Assembly (NCBI RefSeq): GCF_040947875.1
Contig: NZ_JBFRXN010000004.1
Location: forward strand, 248,001-312,000
Source of the DNA: Pseudomonas sp. MYb118
GTDB lineage: Bacteria > Pseudomonadota > Gammaproteobacteria > Pseudomonadales > Pseudomonadaceae
Length of the DNA stretch: 64,000 bases
Direction of reading: 5' to 3'
Part shown: positions 1 through 7,883 of the stretch, one piece after another
How the letters are laid out: every line of letters begins with the position of its first letter
Numbering within the stretch: position 1 is the first letter of the stretch
Made by a program: the position numbers and the translations under genes
The notes under the pieces: generated by a model
Databases searched by the model: none
Seen by the model: only the letters and a program-made list of their open reading frames with translations
What the model was told of the DNA's origin: nothing

Positions 1-941
1 AGGCTCAGGTTGGCCAGTTCCAGCACCTTGCGGGTCGCCGGCACCGGGCCGATGCCCATGATGCGTGGTTCGACGCCGGCGGTGGCCATGGCGACCACCC
101 GTCCGCGAGCCTTCAAGCCGTGACGCTTGGCCACTTCTGCGCTGGCCAGCAGCAGCGCACAGGCGCCGTCGTTGACCCCGGAGGCGTTGCCGGCCGTGAT
201 ACTGCCGCCTTCGCGGAACGGCGTGCCGAGTTTCTGCAATTGCTCAAGGGTGGTGTCGCCACGCGGGTGCTCGTCGTGCTCGACGACCTTGGCCGGGCCC
301 TTGCGCTGGGGGATCTCGACCGCAACGATTTCCCTGGCCAGGCGCCCGCTGGCCTGGGCGGCTGCGGCGCGTTGCTGGCTGCGCAGGGCAAAGGCGTCCT
401 GGTCGGCGCGGGACACCTTGAACTGTTCGGCGACGTTCTCGGCCGTTTCCGGCATGGAGTCGATGCCCCAGGTCTTTTTCATCAGCGGGTTGACGAAGCG
501 CCAGCCGATGGTGGTGTCGTACACCTGCGCGTCACGGGAAAACGCCTGCTCGGCCTTGCCCATGACCAGCGGTGCGCGGGACATCGACTCGACACCGCCC
601 ACCAGCATCAGCCCGGCCTCACCGCAACGGATCGCCCGCGCCGCGCTGCCGATGGCGTCCAGGCCCGAACCGCACAGGCGGTTGAGGGTGGTGCCCGGCA
701 CGCTGACCGGCAGCCCGGCCAGCAGCGCCGACATGCGTGCCACGTTGCGGTTGTCTTCGCCGGCCTGGTTGGCGCAGCCGTAGATCACGTCGTCGACGCT
801 GTTCCAGTCCACCTGCGGATGGCGACGCAGCAGTTCGCGCAGCGGCACCGCGCCGAGGTCGTCGGCGCGCACGCTGCTCAAGGCGCCGGCGTAGCGACCG
901 ATGGGGGTGCGCACCGCGTCGATGATCAAGGCATCATTCAT
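1..941 (-). CDS. paaJ: 3-oxoadipyl-CoA / 3-oxo-5,6-dehydrosuberyl-CoA thiolase, partial (cut by left edge)
   Basis: This is the 5' part of a thiolase; about 313 of roughly 400 codons are inside the window. The enzyme is expected to make the thiolytic cleavages of the phenylacetate pathway, releasing acetyl-CoA and finally succinyl-CoA in the cytosol. The ATG at 941 follows an AGGAG. The nucleophilic cysteine is C90 in [10 protein letters not shown], and NASGVNDGA and [10 protein letters not shown] are typical thiolase blocks. The second active-site part (His and second Cys motifs) lies beyond the edge. The start overlaps the paaI stop by 8 bases, which suggests translational coupling. PcaF of the beta-ketoadipate route is very similar; the name rests on the paa neighbours. 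Confidence 0.9.
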   Translation of the reverse strand, partial: MNDALIIDAVRTPIGRYAGALSSVRADDLGAVPLRELLRRHPQVDWNSVDDVIYGCANQAGEDNRNVARMSALLAGLPVSVPGTTLNRLCGSGLDAIGSAARAIRCGEAGLMLVGGVESMSRAPLVMGKAEQAFSRDAQVYDTTIGWRFVNPLMKKTWGIDSMPETAENVAEQFKVSRADQDAFALRSQQRAAAAQASGRLAREIVAVEIPQRKGPAKVVEHDEHPRGDTTLEQLQKLGTPFREGGSITAGNASGVNDGACALLLASAEVAKRHGLKARGRVVAMATAGVEPRIMGIGPVPATRKVLELANLS

Positions 942-1383
942 TGGGAGTCTCCTGCGTCAGCACAGCGCCGCGCACTTTGTAGGATTTGCCGTGGAACAGC
1001 GCGATCAGCTGGCCCTGTTGGTTTTCAATGCGTACGTCGTAGTTGCCGGTGCGGCCGGAACGGCTCTGCTCGACACAATCGGCGGTCAGGGTGTCACCCA
1101 GGCGCGCCGGGGCGATGTAGTCGATGCTGCAGCCGATGGCCACCGTGGCCTCGTTGTAGCTGTTGCAGGCAAAGGCGAACGCCGAGTCGGCGAGGGCGAA
1201 CAGGTAGCCGCCATGGCAGGTGCCGTGGCCCTGGACCATGTCGTCGCGCACCGTCATGCCGACGCGGGCGCAGCCCGGGCCGGCGGACAGCAGGCGCATG
1301 CCCATGGCCTGGCTGGCGTTGTCGCGCTGGAACAGGGCTTGCGCGCAGGCACTGGCCAGGTTCATCGCTCCATGATTAGTCAT
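934..1383 (-). CDS. paaI: Hydroxyphenylacetyl-CoA thioesterase PaaI
   Basis: A 149-residue hot-dog fold thioesterase, the usual length for PaaI. PaaI hydrolyses ring-hydroxylated phenylacetyl-CoA and other stalled CoA thioesters, recycling CoA during phenylacetate breakdown. The CHGG turn (H57) and ALADSAF with the catalytic-type aspartate D66 are visible. The ATG at 1383 overlaps the paaH stop (ATGACTAA) and is preceded by GGGAGA. A second ATG six codons on (1365) is less likely because it lacks that spacing. The gene sits inside the paaF-G-H-I-J operon and its stop overlaps the paaJ start. Confidence 0.92.
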   Translation of the reverse strand: MTNHGAMNLASACAQALFQRDNASQAMGMRLLSAGPGCARVGMTVRDDMVQGHGTCHGGYLFALADSAFAFACNSYNEATVAIGCSIDYIAPARLGDTLTADCVEQSRSGRTGNYDVRIENQQGQLIALFHGKSYKVRGAVLTQETPNE

Positions 1384-2893
1384 GCAGGGTTCTCCCTTCG
1401 GCCACGCGGCGGCGCAACAACAGCGACGGCCGGTAGCGTTCTTCGCCATAACTGGCTTGCAGGTATTCCAGCACCTTGAGGATGTGCGCCAGGCCAATGC
1501 TGTCCGCCCAGGCCAGCGGGCCCTGCGGGTAATTGACCCCGGCGCGCATGGCCAGGTCGATGTCGGCGGCCGAGGCCACGCCTTGCAGCAGGGCATCGGC
1601 GCCTTCGTTGGCGAGCATGGCCACGGTGCGCAACACGGCAAGCGCCGGGCTATCGCTGAGCTGGCTGACGCTGAACCCGGCCTGTTGCAGCAGGGCAACG
1701 CCCTGTTCAAGGGCGCTCGGCTCGATGTCGGCGGCGCAACTGATCGCCAGGCGGCTGGCCTTGGCGTAATCGCCGGCGAGGTCGAGCAGGATCAGGTTGC
1801 GCAGGCCGTCTTCGCGGCTGCGCTGGCAGGCCATGCGCCCGTCGCTCAGGGCCAGCACCGCATCGCCGACCCGCAGCAGGCCCTGGCCGTCGCGCTGGAT
1901 GATCTCGATACCGTGTTCGCGCAGGCGCGGGATCAAGCCGCCGGCAATGCCCAGATCACCTTCGACTGCGCAGGTGGTAACGCGCTGTTTGCTGTTGATC
2001 GAGGCCGGTTGTGGGCGCACCGCACCGTCGGCGTAGCTGTAGAAACCCTGGCCGCTCTTGCGGCCCAGGCGCCCGGCGTCGACCAGTTCCTTCTGGATCA
2101 GCGACGGCAGAAAGCGCGTGTCGTGGTAGTAGGCGTCGAACACCGAGCAGGTTACGGCATAGTTGACGTCGTGGCCGATCAGGTCGGTCAGCTCGAATGC
2201 GCCCATGGCAAAGCCGCCGGCATCGCGCATCAAGGCGTCCAGGGTTGCGCAGTCTGCCGCGCCTTCCTGCAACAGGCGCAGGCTTTCGGCGTAGAACGGC
2301 CGGGCCACGCGGTTGACGATGAAACCGGGAGTCGAACGGGTGTGCACCGGTTTTTTCCCCCAGGCCTTGGCGGTGTCGTACAGGCACTGCGCGAGTGCCG
2401 GGTCGCTGGCCAGGCCCGAGACGATTTCCACCAGCGCCATGACCGGCGCCGGGTTGAAGAAGTGCAGGCCGAGCAGGCGTTGCGGGTGGCGCAGTTGTGC
2501 GGCGATGCTGGTGATCGACAGCGACGAGGTATTGCTGGCCAGGATGCAGTGTTCGTCGCACAGCTCTTCGAGTTGGCGGAACAGGCTGCGCTTGACCTCG
2601 AGGTTCTCGACGATGGCTTCGATGATCAGCGCGCAATCGGCCAGCGCTTCGATGCTTTCCACGGCGTGCAGGCGGCTGATGGTGGCGCTGCGCGATTCGG
2701 CGGCGAGCTTGCCGCTGTCGACGCGCTTGCCCAACTGCCGGTCGATGCCTTCGATGGCTTGCGCGGCGGCGCCCGGTCGGTTGTCCAGCAACAGCACCGA
2801 GTGGCCGGCCTGTGCCGCGACCTGGGCAATCCCGGCGCCCATGGCGCCGGCGCCGATGACGGCGATGCGTGCGTTGATATCCAGAGCGGTCAT
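1376..2893 (-). CDS. paaH: 3-hydroxyadipyl-CoA dehydrogenase PaaH
   Basis: A 505-residue 3-hydroxyacyl-CoA dehydrogenase. It oxidises 3-hydroxyadipyl-CoA to 3-oxoadipyl-CoA with NAD+ in the phenylacetate pathway. The N-terminal Rossmann motif is VIGAGAMGAGIAQ (residues 12-24). The catalytic domain carries ASNTSSLSIT and LGLHFFNPAPVM, and the C-terminal helical domain appears twice (FIVNRVARPF and a later copy near GVNYPQGPLAWAD), which explains why it is longer than the roughly 280-residue FadB2-type enzymes. ATG at 2893; only 3 bases separate it from the paaG stop, and its own stop overlaps paaI. Confidence 0.93.
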   Translation of the reverse strand: MTALDINARIAVIGAGAMGAGIAQVAAQAGHSVLLLDNRPGAAAQAIEGIDRQLGKRVDSGKLAAESRSATISRLHAVESIEALADCALIIEAIVENLEVKRSLFRQLEELCDEHCILASNTSSLSITSIAAQLRHPQRLLGLHFFNPAPVMALVEIVSGLASDPALAQCLYDTAKAWGKKPVHTRSTPGFIVNRVARPFYAESLRLLQEGAADCATLDALMRDAGGFAMGAFELTDLIGHDVNYAVTCSVFDAYYHDTRFLPSLIQKELVDAGRLGRKSGQGFYSYADGAVRPQPASINSKQRVTTCAVEGDLGIAGGLIPRLREHGIEIIQRDGQGLLRVGDAVLALSDGRMACQRSREDGLRNLILLDLAGDYAKASRLAISCAADIEPSALEQGVALLQQAGFSVSQLSDSPALAVLRTVAMLANEGADALLQGVASAADIDLAMRAGVNYPQGPLAWADSIGLAHILKVLEYLQASYGEERYRPSLLLRRRVAEGRTLHD

Positions 2894-2896
2894 GAC

Positions 2897-3688
2897 TCAG
2901 CGCCCCTTGAAGCTTGGGCTGCGTTTTTCCATGAAGGCGCTGACGCCCTCGCGGTAGTCCTCGCTGCGCCCGGCCAGGCGTTGCAGGTCTTTCTCCAGCT
3001 CCAGCTGTTCGTCGAAGGTGTTGCTCAGGCTGGCGTTGAGGCTGCGCTTGATCAGCGCCAGGCCGTAGGTTGGTTGGGTGGCCAGGTGACGGGCGAGGGT
3101 CAGGGCTTCCTCGCGCAGGTCGGCATCGTCCACCACGCGGTAGATCAGGCCCCACTGTTCGGCCTGCTCGGCGCTCAGGCGGTTGCCCAGCAGGGCCAGG
3201 GCCTTGGCGCGGGCCATGCCGACCAGGCGCGGCAGGGTCCAGGTGCCGCCGGAGTCGGGGATCAGGCCGATCTTGCAGAACGCCTGGATGAAGCTTGCCG
3301 AACGCGCCGCCAGCACCAGGTCGCAGGCCAGCGGGATGTTGGCGCCAGCCCCGGCCGCCACGCCGTTGACCGCGCAGATCACCGGCAGTGGCAGGTCGCG
3401 CAGTTGGCGGATCAGCGGGTTGTAGAACTTCTCGATGGACTCGCCCAGGTCCGGCACGGCGGCGCCCGGCGCGACGTTGCGGTCGCTGAGGTCCTGGCCG
3501 GCGCAGAAGCCGCGACCTTCACCGGTCAGCAGCAGCACGCGCACCTCAGGGTTGTTGCGCACTTGTTTCAGCGCTTCCTTCACTTCGCCATGCATCTGCG
3601 TGTTGAAGCTGTTGAGCTGGTCCGGGCGATTGAGGCTGAGCAGGGCGACGCCGGCCTCGATGGAAAACAGGATGTGTTCGAAGGTCAT
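2897..3688 (-). CDS. paaG: Ring 1,2-epoxyphenylacetyl-CoA isomerase PaaG
   Basis: A 263-residue crotonase-family protein, the normal PaaG length. PaaG isomerises ring-1,2-epoxyphenylacetyl-CoA to the oxepin form before hydrolytic ring opening, and also acts as a double-bond isomerase later in the pathway. The crotonase oxyanion-hole segments are GEGRGFCAGQDL and VNGVAAGAGANIPLA, and the C-terminus is the typical EKRSPSFKGR. It lies between paaF (47 bases upstream) and paaH (3 bases downstream) on the same strand. PaaF and PaaG are paralogues; the longer ISDSGGT-like loop (IPDSGGTW) and the gene order favour PaaG here. Confidence 0.92.
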   Translation of the reverse strand: MTFEHILFSIEAGVALLSLNRPDQLNSFNTQMHGEVKEALKQVRNNPEVRVLLLTGEGRGFCAGQDLSDRNVAPGAAVPDLGESIEKFYNPLIRQLRDLPLPVICAVNGVAAGAGANIPLACDLVLAARSASFIQAFCKIGLIPDSGGTWTLPRLVGMARAKALALLGNRLSAEQAEQWGLIYRVVDDADLREEALTLARHLATQPTYGLALIKRSLNASLSNTFDEQLELEKDLQRLAGRSEDYREGVSAFMEKRSPSFKGR

Positions 3689-3735
3689 GGTCTTGGCGCT
3701 CTCTTGGAGGTCGTTCGCGTTCTTGAAAAAGGGGA

Positions 3736-4509
3736 TTACTGGCCGGTGAAGCTCGGCGGGCGTTTTTCCTGGAAGGCGGCGATGCCTTCGTCGCGGTCGC
3801 GGGTGCCGGCCAGAACGGTGAAAGCGTGGCGCTCGAAACGCAGGCCGCTGGCCAGGTCGGTATCCATCGCCTTGAGCAGCGCTTCCTTGGCCAGGCGCAC
3901 CGCCAGCGGGGCTTTTTTGGCAATGCTGGCGGCGATCTGCAGGGCGCGCTCGATGGTGAATTCCGGTTGCGTCACTTCACTGACCAGCCCGGCGCGCTGG
4001 GCCTGGCGGGCGTCGATCGGCTCGCCGGTGAGGACCATCTGCATGGCCATGGATTTGCCCACCGCGCGCAGCAGGCGTTGGGTGCCGCCGGCGCCGGGCA
4101 TGATTCCCAGGTTGATTTCCGGCTGGCCGAAGCGCGCGTCTTCACCGGCGACGATGATGTCGGCGTGCATGGCCAGCTCGCAGCCACCGCCCAGGGCGAA
4201 GCCATTGACGGCGGCGATCAGCGGCTTGCTGAAGCGGGTGATGGTTTGCCAGGACGCCTGGCGCGGGTCGTCGAGGATGCCCACCAGAGTGCGTTCGGCC
4301 ATTTCCTTGATGTCGGCGCCGGCGGCAAAGGCCTTGCGGCTGCCGGTCAGGACCACTGCGCGGGTGGCTGGGTCGGCCTGGGCGGCGTTCAGTTCATCGG
4401 CCAGTTCACCGAGCAGCTCGGTGTTCAGGGCATTCAACGCTTGTGGGCGCTGCAGGGTGATCAGGCGGACGCCCGGCTCGATGAACTCGACAGCAAGGGT
4501 TAGAGGCAT
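3736..4509 (-). CDS. paaF: 2,3-dehydroadipyl-CoA hydratase PaaF
   Basis: A 257-residue enoyl-CoA hydratase of the crotonase family, first gene of the minus-strand paa operon in this window. It hydrates 2,3-dehydroadipyl-CoA to 3-hydroxyadipyl-CoA. GSRKAFAAGADIKEMAE and VNGFALGGGCELAM build the oxyanion hole, and GIMPGAGGTQRL holds the usual acidic catalytic neighbourhood. The frame stays open 15 codons further upstream, but the start at 4509 (MPLTLAVEF) gives the family length. The upstream region to paaY (4510-4870) holds the divergent promoters and probable PaaX sites. Confidence 0.92.
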   Translation of the reverse strand: MPLTLAVEFIEPGVRLITLQRPQALNALNTELLGELADELNAAQADPATRAVVLTGSRKAFAAGADIKEMAERTLVGILDDPRQASWQTITRFSKPLIAAVNGFALGGGCELAMHADIIVAGEDARFGQPEINLGIMPGAGGTQRLLRAVGKSMAMQMVLTGEPIDARQAQRAGLVSEVTQPEFTIERALQIAASIAKKAPLAVRLAKEALLKAMDTDLASGLRFERHAFTVLAGTRDRDEGIAAFQEKRPPSFTGQ

Positions 4510-4870
4510 GGCGGATGCCCTCACGGTGCACGCTCGGCTGTGGTGCCGGCTCATTATTGGATCGGCAGGGTGTGCCGGTTTTGCCTGAGTATACCTACAA
4601 CGTGATACGCAAAATCAACTGTGAAATTGATTTAATGTGTCCTATTGTCTGGCGCATGGTTTTTCATGGAGGGGCGTAGACAGCTTTAGATCAAGCTGAG
4701 TCGCCCGGTTTTATTGGTCTTTATCGGGTTTTTCTCAGGCCGACCAGTGGTCGTTTAGCCGCGCTTTATAAGTGATACGACTTTTTGTCATTTGTTCTAT
4801 CAAAAGTGATGTGATACAAAATAAACACGAATCGGCATCGCTTTGTGAATGCCCGGAAAGGTAAACGCCC
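4510..4870. promoter_or_regulatory. Divergent paaF / paaY promoter region with three TGATAC motifs
   Basis: This 361-base gap has no gene. It holds the motif GTGATAC three times on the plus strand, at 4602-4608, 4772-4778 and 4811-4817, each followed by an A/T-rich or T-rich stretch. The first is part of a short inverted repeat, TGAT..ATCA (4603-4617). PaaX of E. coli binds a TGATTC-type palindrome in the equivalent position, so these are proposed PaaX operators. This is inference from motif and context. The region is AT-rich compared with the flanking genes. Confidence 0.5.
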
Positions 4871-5467
4871 ATGACTTGCTACAGCCTCGATGGCTTGACC
4901 CCGGTGGTCGATCCGACCGCCTACGTTCACCCCTCGGCCGTCCTGATCGGTGACGTGATCGTCGGGCCCCACTGTTATGTCGGCCCGCTGGCCAGCCTGC
5001 GCGGCGACTTCGGGCGGATCGTCCTGGAAGAGGGCGCCAACGTGCAGGACACCTGCGTGATGCACGGTTTCCCGGACAGCGACACGGTGGTCCAGCGCAA
5101 CGGCCACATCGGCCATGGCGCGGTGCTGCACGGCTGCCGCATCGGTGCCGACGCGCTGGTGGGGATGAATGCGGTGGTGATGGACAACGCGCACATCGGC
5201 GCACGTTCGTTCGTCTCGGCGGCGGCCTTCGTCAAGGCCGGCTTCGAAGGCCCCGAGCAGTCGCTGATCATGGGCGCACCGGCCAGCGTCAAGCGCGCCT
5301 TGAGCGACCAGGAAGTGGCGTGGAAACAGGCGGGCACCCGCGAGTACCAGCAACTGGCCCAGCGCTGCCTTGAGCAGATGCGCGTGTGCGAGCCGCTGGC
5401 AGAACCGGAGGTGGATCGGCCGCGTATTGCGGATCGGGGGTTGCGGCCAAAAGGCTCAGGCCATTGA
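4871..5467 (+). CDS. paaY: PaaY, hexapeptide-repeat thioesterase / gamma-carbonic-anhydrase-like protein
   Basis: A 198-residue left-handed beta-helix protein of the gamma-carbonic anhydrase family. PaaY is reported to act as a thioesterase that clears dead-end CoA thioesters of the phenylacetate pathway. Hexapeptide repeats run from about residue 20 to 130 (for example [16 protein letters not shown]), and the metal ligands are H65 in CVMHGF and H82 and H87 in GHGAVLH. The ATG at 4871 follows GGAAAGG. It is transcribed away from paaF and is followed by a REP pair and then paaX. Confidence 0.92.
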   Translation: MTCYSLDGLTPVVDPTAYVHPSAVLIGDVIVGPHCYVGPLASLRGDFGRIVLEEGANVQDTCVMHGFPDSDTVVQRNGHIGHGAVLHGCRIGADALVGMNAVVMDNAHIGARSFVSAAAFVKAGFEGPEQSLIMGAPASVKRALSDQEVAWKQAGTREYQQLAQRCLEQMRVCEPLAEPEVDRPRIADRGLRPKGSGH

Positions 5468-5472
5468 TATCT

Positions 5473-5563
5473 CTGTAGGAGCGGGCTTGCCCGCGATTGC
5501 GGTGTGTCAGTGCCACAGAGGTTGCCTGACACTCCCTCATCGCGAGCAAGCTCGCTCCTACAG
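5473..5563. repeat. REPIN (two inverted REP sequences)
   Basis: An inverted pair of REP units (CTGTAGGAGCGGGCTTGCCC on the left, its mirror ending in CTCGCTCCTACAG on the right) with a short unique loop, between paaY and paaX. It may stabilise the paaY transcript or end it; no transposase is nearby. Confidence 0.85.
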
Positions 5564-5629
5564 GGGCGGTGGTGAGATCAACAGGCAAACTTTCGGTATA
5601 TTCCTTTTCTTTTTTCGCTCGGTACGCCC

Positions 5630-6553
5630 ATGTCGTCGCTGACACCCCTGAACCAACTGATTACCCGCTTCCAGGAACAGACGCCGATCCGCGCCAGTTC
5701 CCTGATCATCACGCTGTACGGGGATGCCATCGAACCCCATGGCGGCACGGTGTGGCTGGGCAGCCTGATTCAATTGCTCGAACCGATCGGCATCAATGAA
5801 CGCCTGATCCGCACCTCGATTTTCCGCCTGACCAAGGAGGGCTGGCTGACCGCCGAAAAAGTCGGGCGACGCAGTTACTACAGCCTGACCGGCACCGGTC
5901 GGCGGCGGTTCGACAAGGCGTTCAAGCGCGTCTACAGCTCCAGCGTGCCGGCCTGGGATGGTTCCTGGTGCCTGGTGATGCTGACCCAGCTGACCCAGGA
6001 CAAGCGCAAACAGGTGCGTGAAGAGCTGGAGTGGCAAGGTTTTGGTGCGATCTCGCCGGCGGTGCTGGCCTGCCCGCGCAGCGACCGCACCGACCTCAAC
6101 GCGACCCTGCTGGACCTCGGCGCCCAGGAAGACACCATCGTGTTCGAGACCACCGCCCAGGACGTGCTGGCCTCCAAGGCCCTGCGTCTGCAGGTGCGCG
6201 AGAGCTGGAACATCGAGGAGCTGGCGGCCCATTACAGCGAGTTCATCCAGTTGTTCCGACCGCTCTGGCAAGCGCTTCGCGAGCAGGAAAACCTGCAACC
6301 GTCGGACTGCTTCCTGGCACGTGTCCTGCTTATTCACGAATACCGCAAATTGCTGCTGCGTGACCCGCAACTGCCGGACGAGTTGTTGCCCGGCGACTGG
6401 GAAGGTCGGGCCGCCCGGCAGTTGTGTCGCAATATCTATCGGCTGATCTACGCCAAGGCCGAGGAGTGGTTGAACAGTGCCCTGGAGACCGCCGACGGTC
6501 CGTTGCCGGATGTCGGCGAAAGCTTTTATCGGCGCTTTGGCGGGCTCAAGTAA
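5630..6553 (+). CDS. paaX: Phenylacetic acid degradation repressor PaaX
   Basis: A 307-residue PaaX-family transcriptional repressor, the normal length. PaaX represses the paa genes and is released by phenylacetyl-CoA. The N-terminal winged helix lies at about residues 15-80 (SSLIITLYGDAI, LIRTSIFRLTKEGWL), followed by the PaaX central and C-terminal domains (for example SYYSLTGTGRRRF and PLPDVGESFYRRFGG at the end). The start at 5630 (MSSLTPLNQL) has a weak ribosome site, fitting low expression of a repressor. It lies downstream of paaY and upstream of feaR on the same strand. Confidence 0.94.
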   Translation: MSSLTPLNQLITRFQEQTPIRASSLIITLYGDAIEPHGGTVWLGSLIQLLEPIGINERLIRTSIFRLTKEGWLTAEKVGRRSYYSLTGTGRRRFDKAFKRVYSSSVPAWDGSWCLVMLTQLTQDKRKQVREELEWQGFGAISPAVLACPRSDRTDLNATLLDLGAQEDTIVFETTAQDVLASKALRLQVRESWNIEELAAHYSEFIQLFRPLWQALREQENLQPSDCFLARVLLIHEYRKLLLRDPQLPDELLPGDWEGRAARQLCRNIYRLIYAKAEEWLNSALETADGPLPDVGESFYRRFGGLK

Positions 6554-6638
6554 CCCGTCTGCTGTCAGGGAGAGGCATTGTTCAGGAGAACCCGTGGATT
6601 GGCGTAGATAATAAAAACAAGCCTGCGTGAGGCCCGAC

Positions 6639-7553
6639 ATGATTTCTTCAATTGCACAGCGCCGTGATGGCTTCGATCAGTGGATTCACCAGATCAACCG
6701 GATTTGCGGCGCCTTCAACGCGCAACCTTTGGGCGAGGGGTTTGCCGGACAGATCCGCGAACACCAGGACGGCGCGCTGAAGCTCAGTTTTGTCGATGCG
6801 CGCCAGGCGCGGCTGTTCCGCACGCCCCAGGAAGTGGCGGCGGGCGAGGGCGGCAAGTACTTTGCGGTGTACCAGCTCGATGGCACCGCGGGCATGGCCC
6901 AGGGCGACAGCCGGGCGCTGCTGTCGGCCGGCGACATCACCCTGATCGACGCCTCGCGCCCCAGTGACTTTACCTACAGTGACAATTCGCGGCAGTTGTC
7001 GTTGATCCTGCCGTCGCAGCTGGTGGAGCAGACGCTGCGCTTCAACCAGGTTCGCTGCGGTCACCGGATCGCGGCGACGTCGCCGATCGCCCTGTTGTCG
7101 CATCGGCTGATCCTCGAAGCCACCCGCCAACCTGAGCTGAGCCGCCAGGAGGGCGAAGCGACGCTGGAAGCGATTGTCAGCCTGCTGCGCCCGGCGATCA
7201 GCCAGGCCGACGACGACAGCGATCCGCACGAGCGCACCTTCCGCAAGACCCTGAACTTCATCGACCAGCACATCCGCTCCGAAGAACTGTGCCCGGAATG
7301 GCTGGCCCGGGAAGTCGGCATGTCCACCCGTGGCCTGTACCGGATGTTCGCCAAGAAAGGCCTGGTGGTGGCGCGCTACATCAAGAACCGCCGCCTGGAC
7401 CTGTGCGCCGAATCCCTGCGCCAGGCGGGCAAGGAGCAGAAGCTGTCGGTGTTGGGATATTCCTGGGGGTTCTCCGATTCGAGCTATTTCTCCACCGCGT
7501 TCAAGACCCGCTTCGGCGTCGCGCCAGGCGAATACCGTAAGCAGCACGCCTGA
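6639..7553 (+). CDS. feaR: FeaR, AraC-family activator of the amine oxidase gene
   Basis: A 304-residue AraC/XylS-family regulator matching FeaR, which in E. coli activates tynA and feaB in response to the aromatic amines or aldehydes. The N-terminal half is the ligand/dimer domain (FAVYQLDGTAGM, LIDASRPSDFTY). The C-terminal double helix-turn-helix is at about residues 200-300 (LAREVGMSTRGLYRMF; WGFSDSSYFSTAFKTRFG). The ATG at 6639 was chosen because GTGAGG lies just in front of it; a GTG at 6627 would add four residues. Its likely target, tynA, is the next gene, in convergent orientation. Confidence 0.88.
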   Translation: MISSIAQRRDGFDQWIHQINRICGAFNAQPLGEGFAGQIREHQDGALKLSFVDARQARLFRTPQEVAAGEGGKYFAVYQLDGTAGMAQGDSRALLSAGDITLIDASRPSDFTYSDNSRQLSLILPSQLVEQTLRFNQVRCGHRIAATSPIALLSHRLILEATRQPELSRQEGEATLEAIVSLLRPAISQADDDSDPHERTFRKTLNFIDQHIRSEELCPEWLAREVGMSTRGLYRMFAKKGLVVARYIKNRRLDLCAESLRQAGKEQKLSVLGYSWGFSDSSYFSTAFKTRFGVAPGEYRKQHA

Positions 7554-7569
7554 GGCCCTGCGAATAAAC

Positions 7570-7861
7570 CTGTAGGAGCGAGCTTGCTCGCGATGACGGT
7601 GTGCCAGTCAACATCATCGTTGTTTGACCCACCGCCATCGCGAGCAAGCCCGCTCCCACAGGGGTTTTGGGTTGTCCGCGGATTTTGTGGGTTGCAGATG
7701 TACCTGTGGGAGCGAGCTTGCTCGCGATAGCGGTACATCAGTGACTGATCTGTCGACTGACACACCGCCATCGCGAGCAAGCTCGCTCCTACAGGGGGGC
7801 GGTGTATCAGACTGATCTGTCGACTGACACTCCGCTATCGCGAGCAGGCTCGCTCCCACAC
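7570..7861. repeat. REP cluster between feaR and tynA
   Basis: The 330-base gap between the convergent feaR and tynA genes is almost wholly REP sequence: two complete inverted pairs (7570-7661 and 7704-7794) and one further single inverted unit (about 7836-7861). The linker GACTGATCTGTCGACTGACA occurs twice, showing local duplication. I see no other feature in the gap. Confidence 0.85.
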
Positions 7862-7883
7862 AAGTTTTCCCACAGTTTTGTGA

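Noticed and set aside
1382..4588. Open plus-strand frame of about 1070 codons across the paa operon
   Set aside because: It runs antisense through four clearly functional minus-strand genes and is a codon-bias shadow.
4704..4733. Terminator-like CCCG..CGGG plus T-run in the paaF / paaY gap
   Set aside because: The stem is only four bases with a long loop, and no gene ends there.
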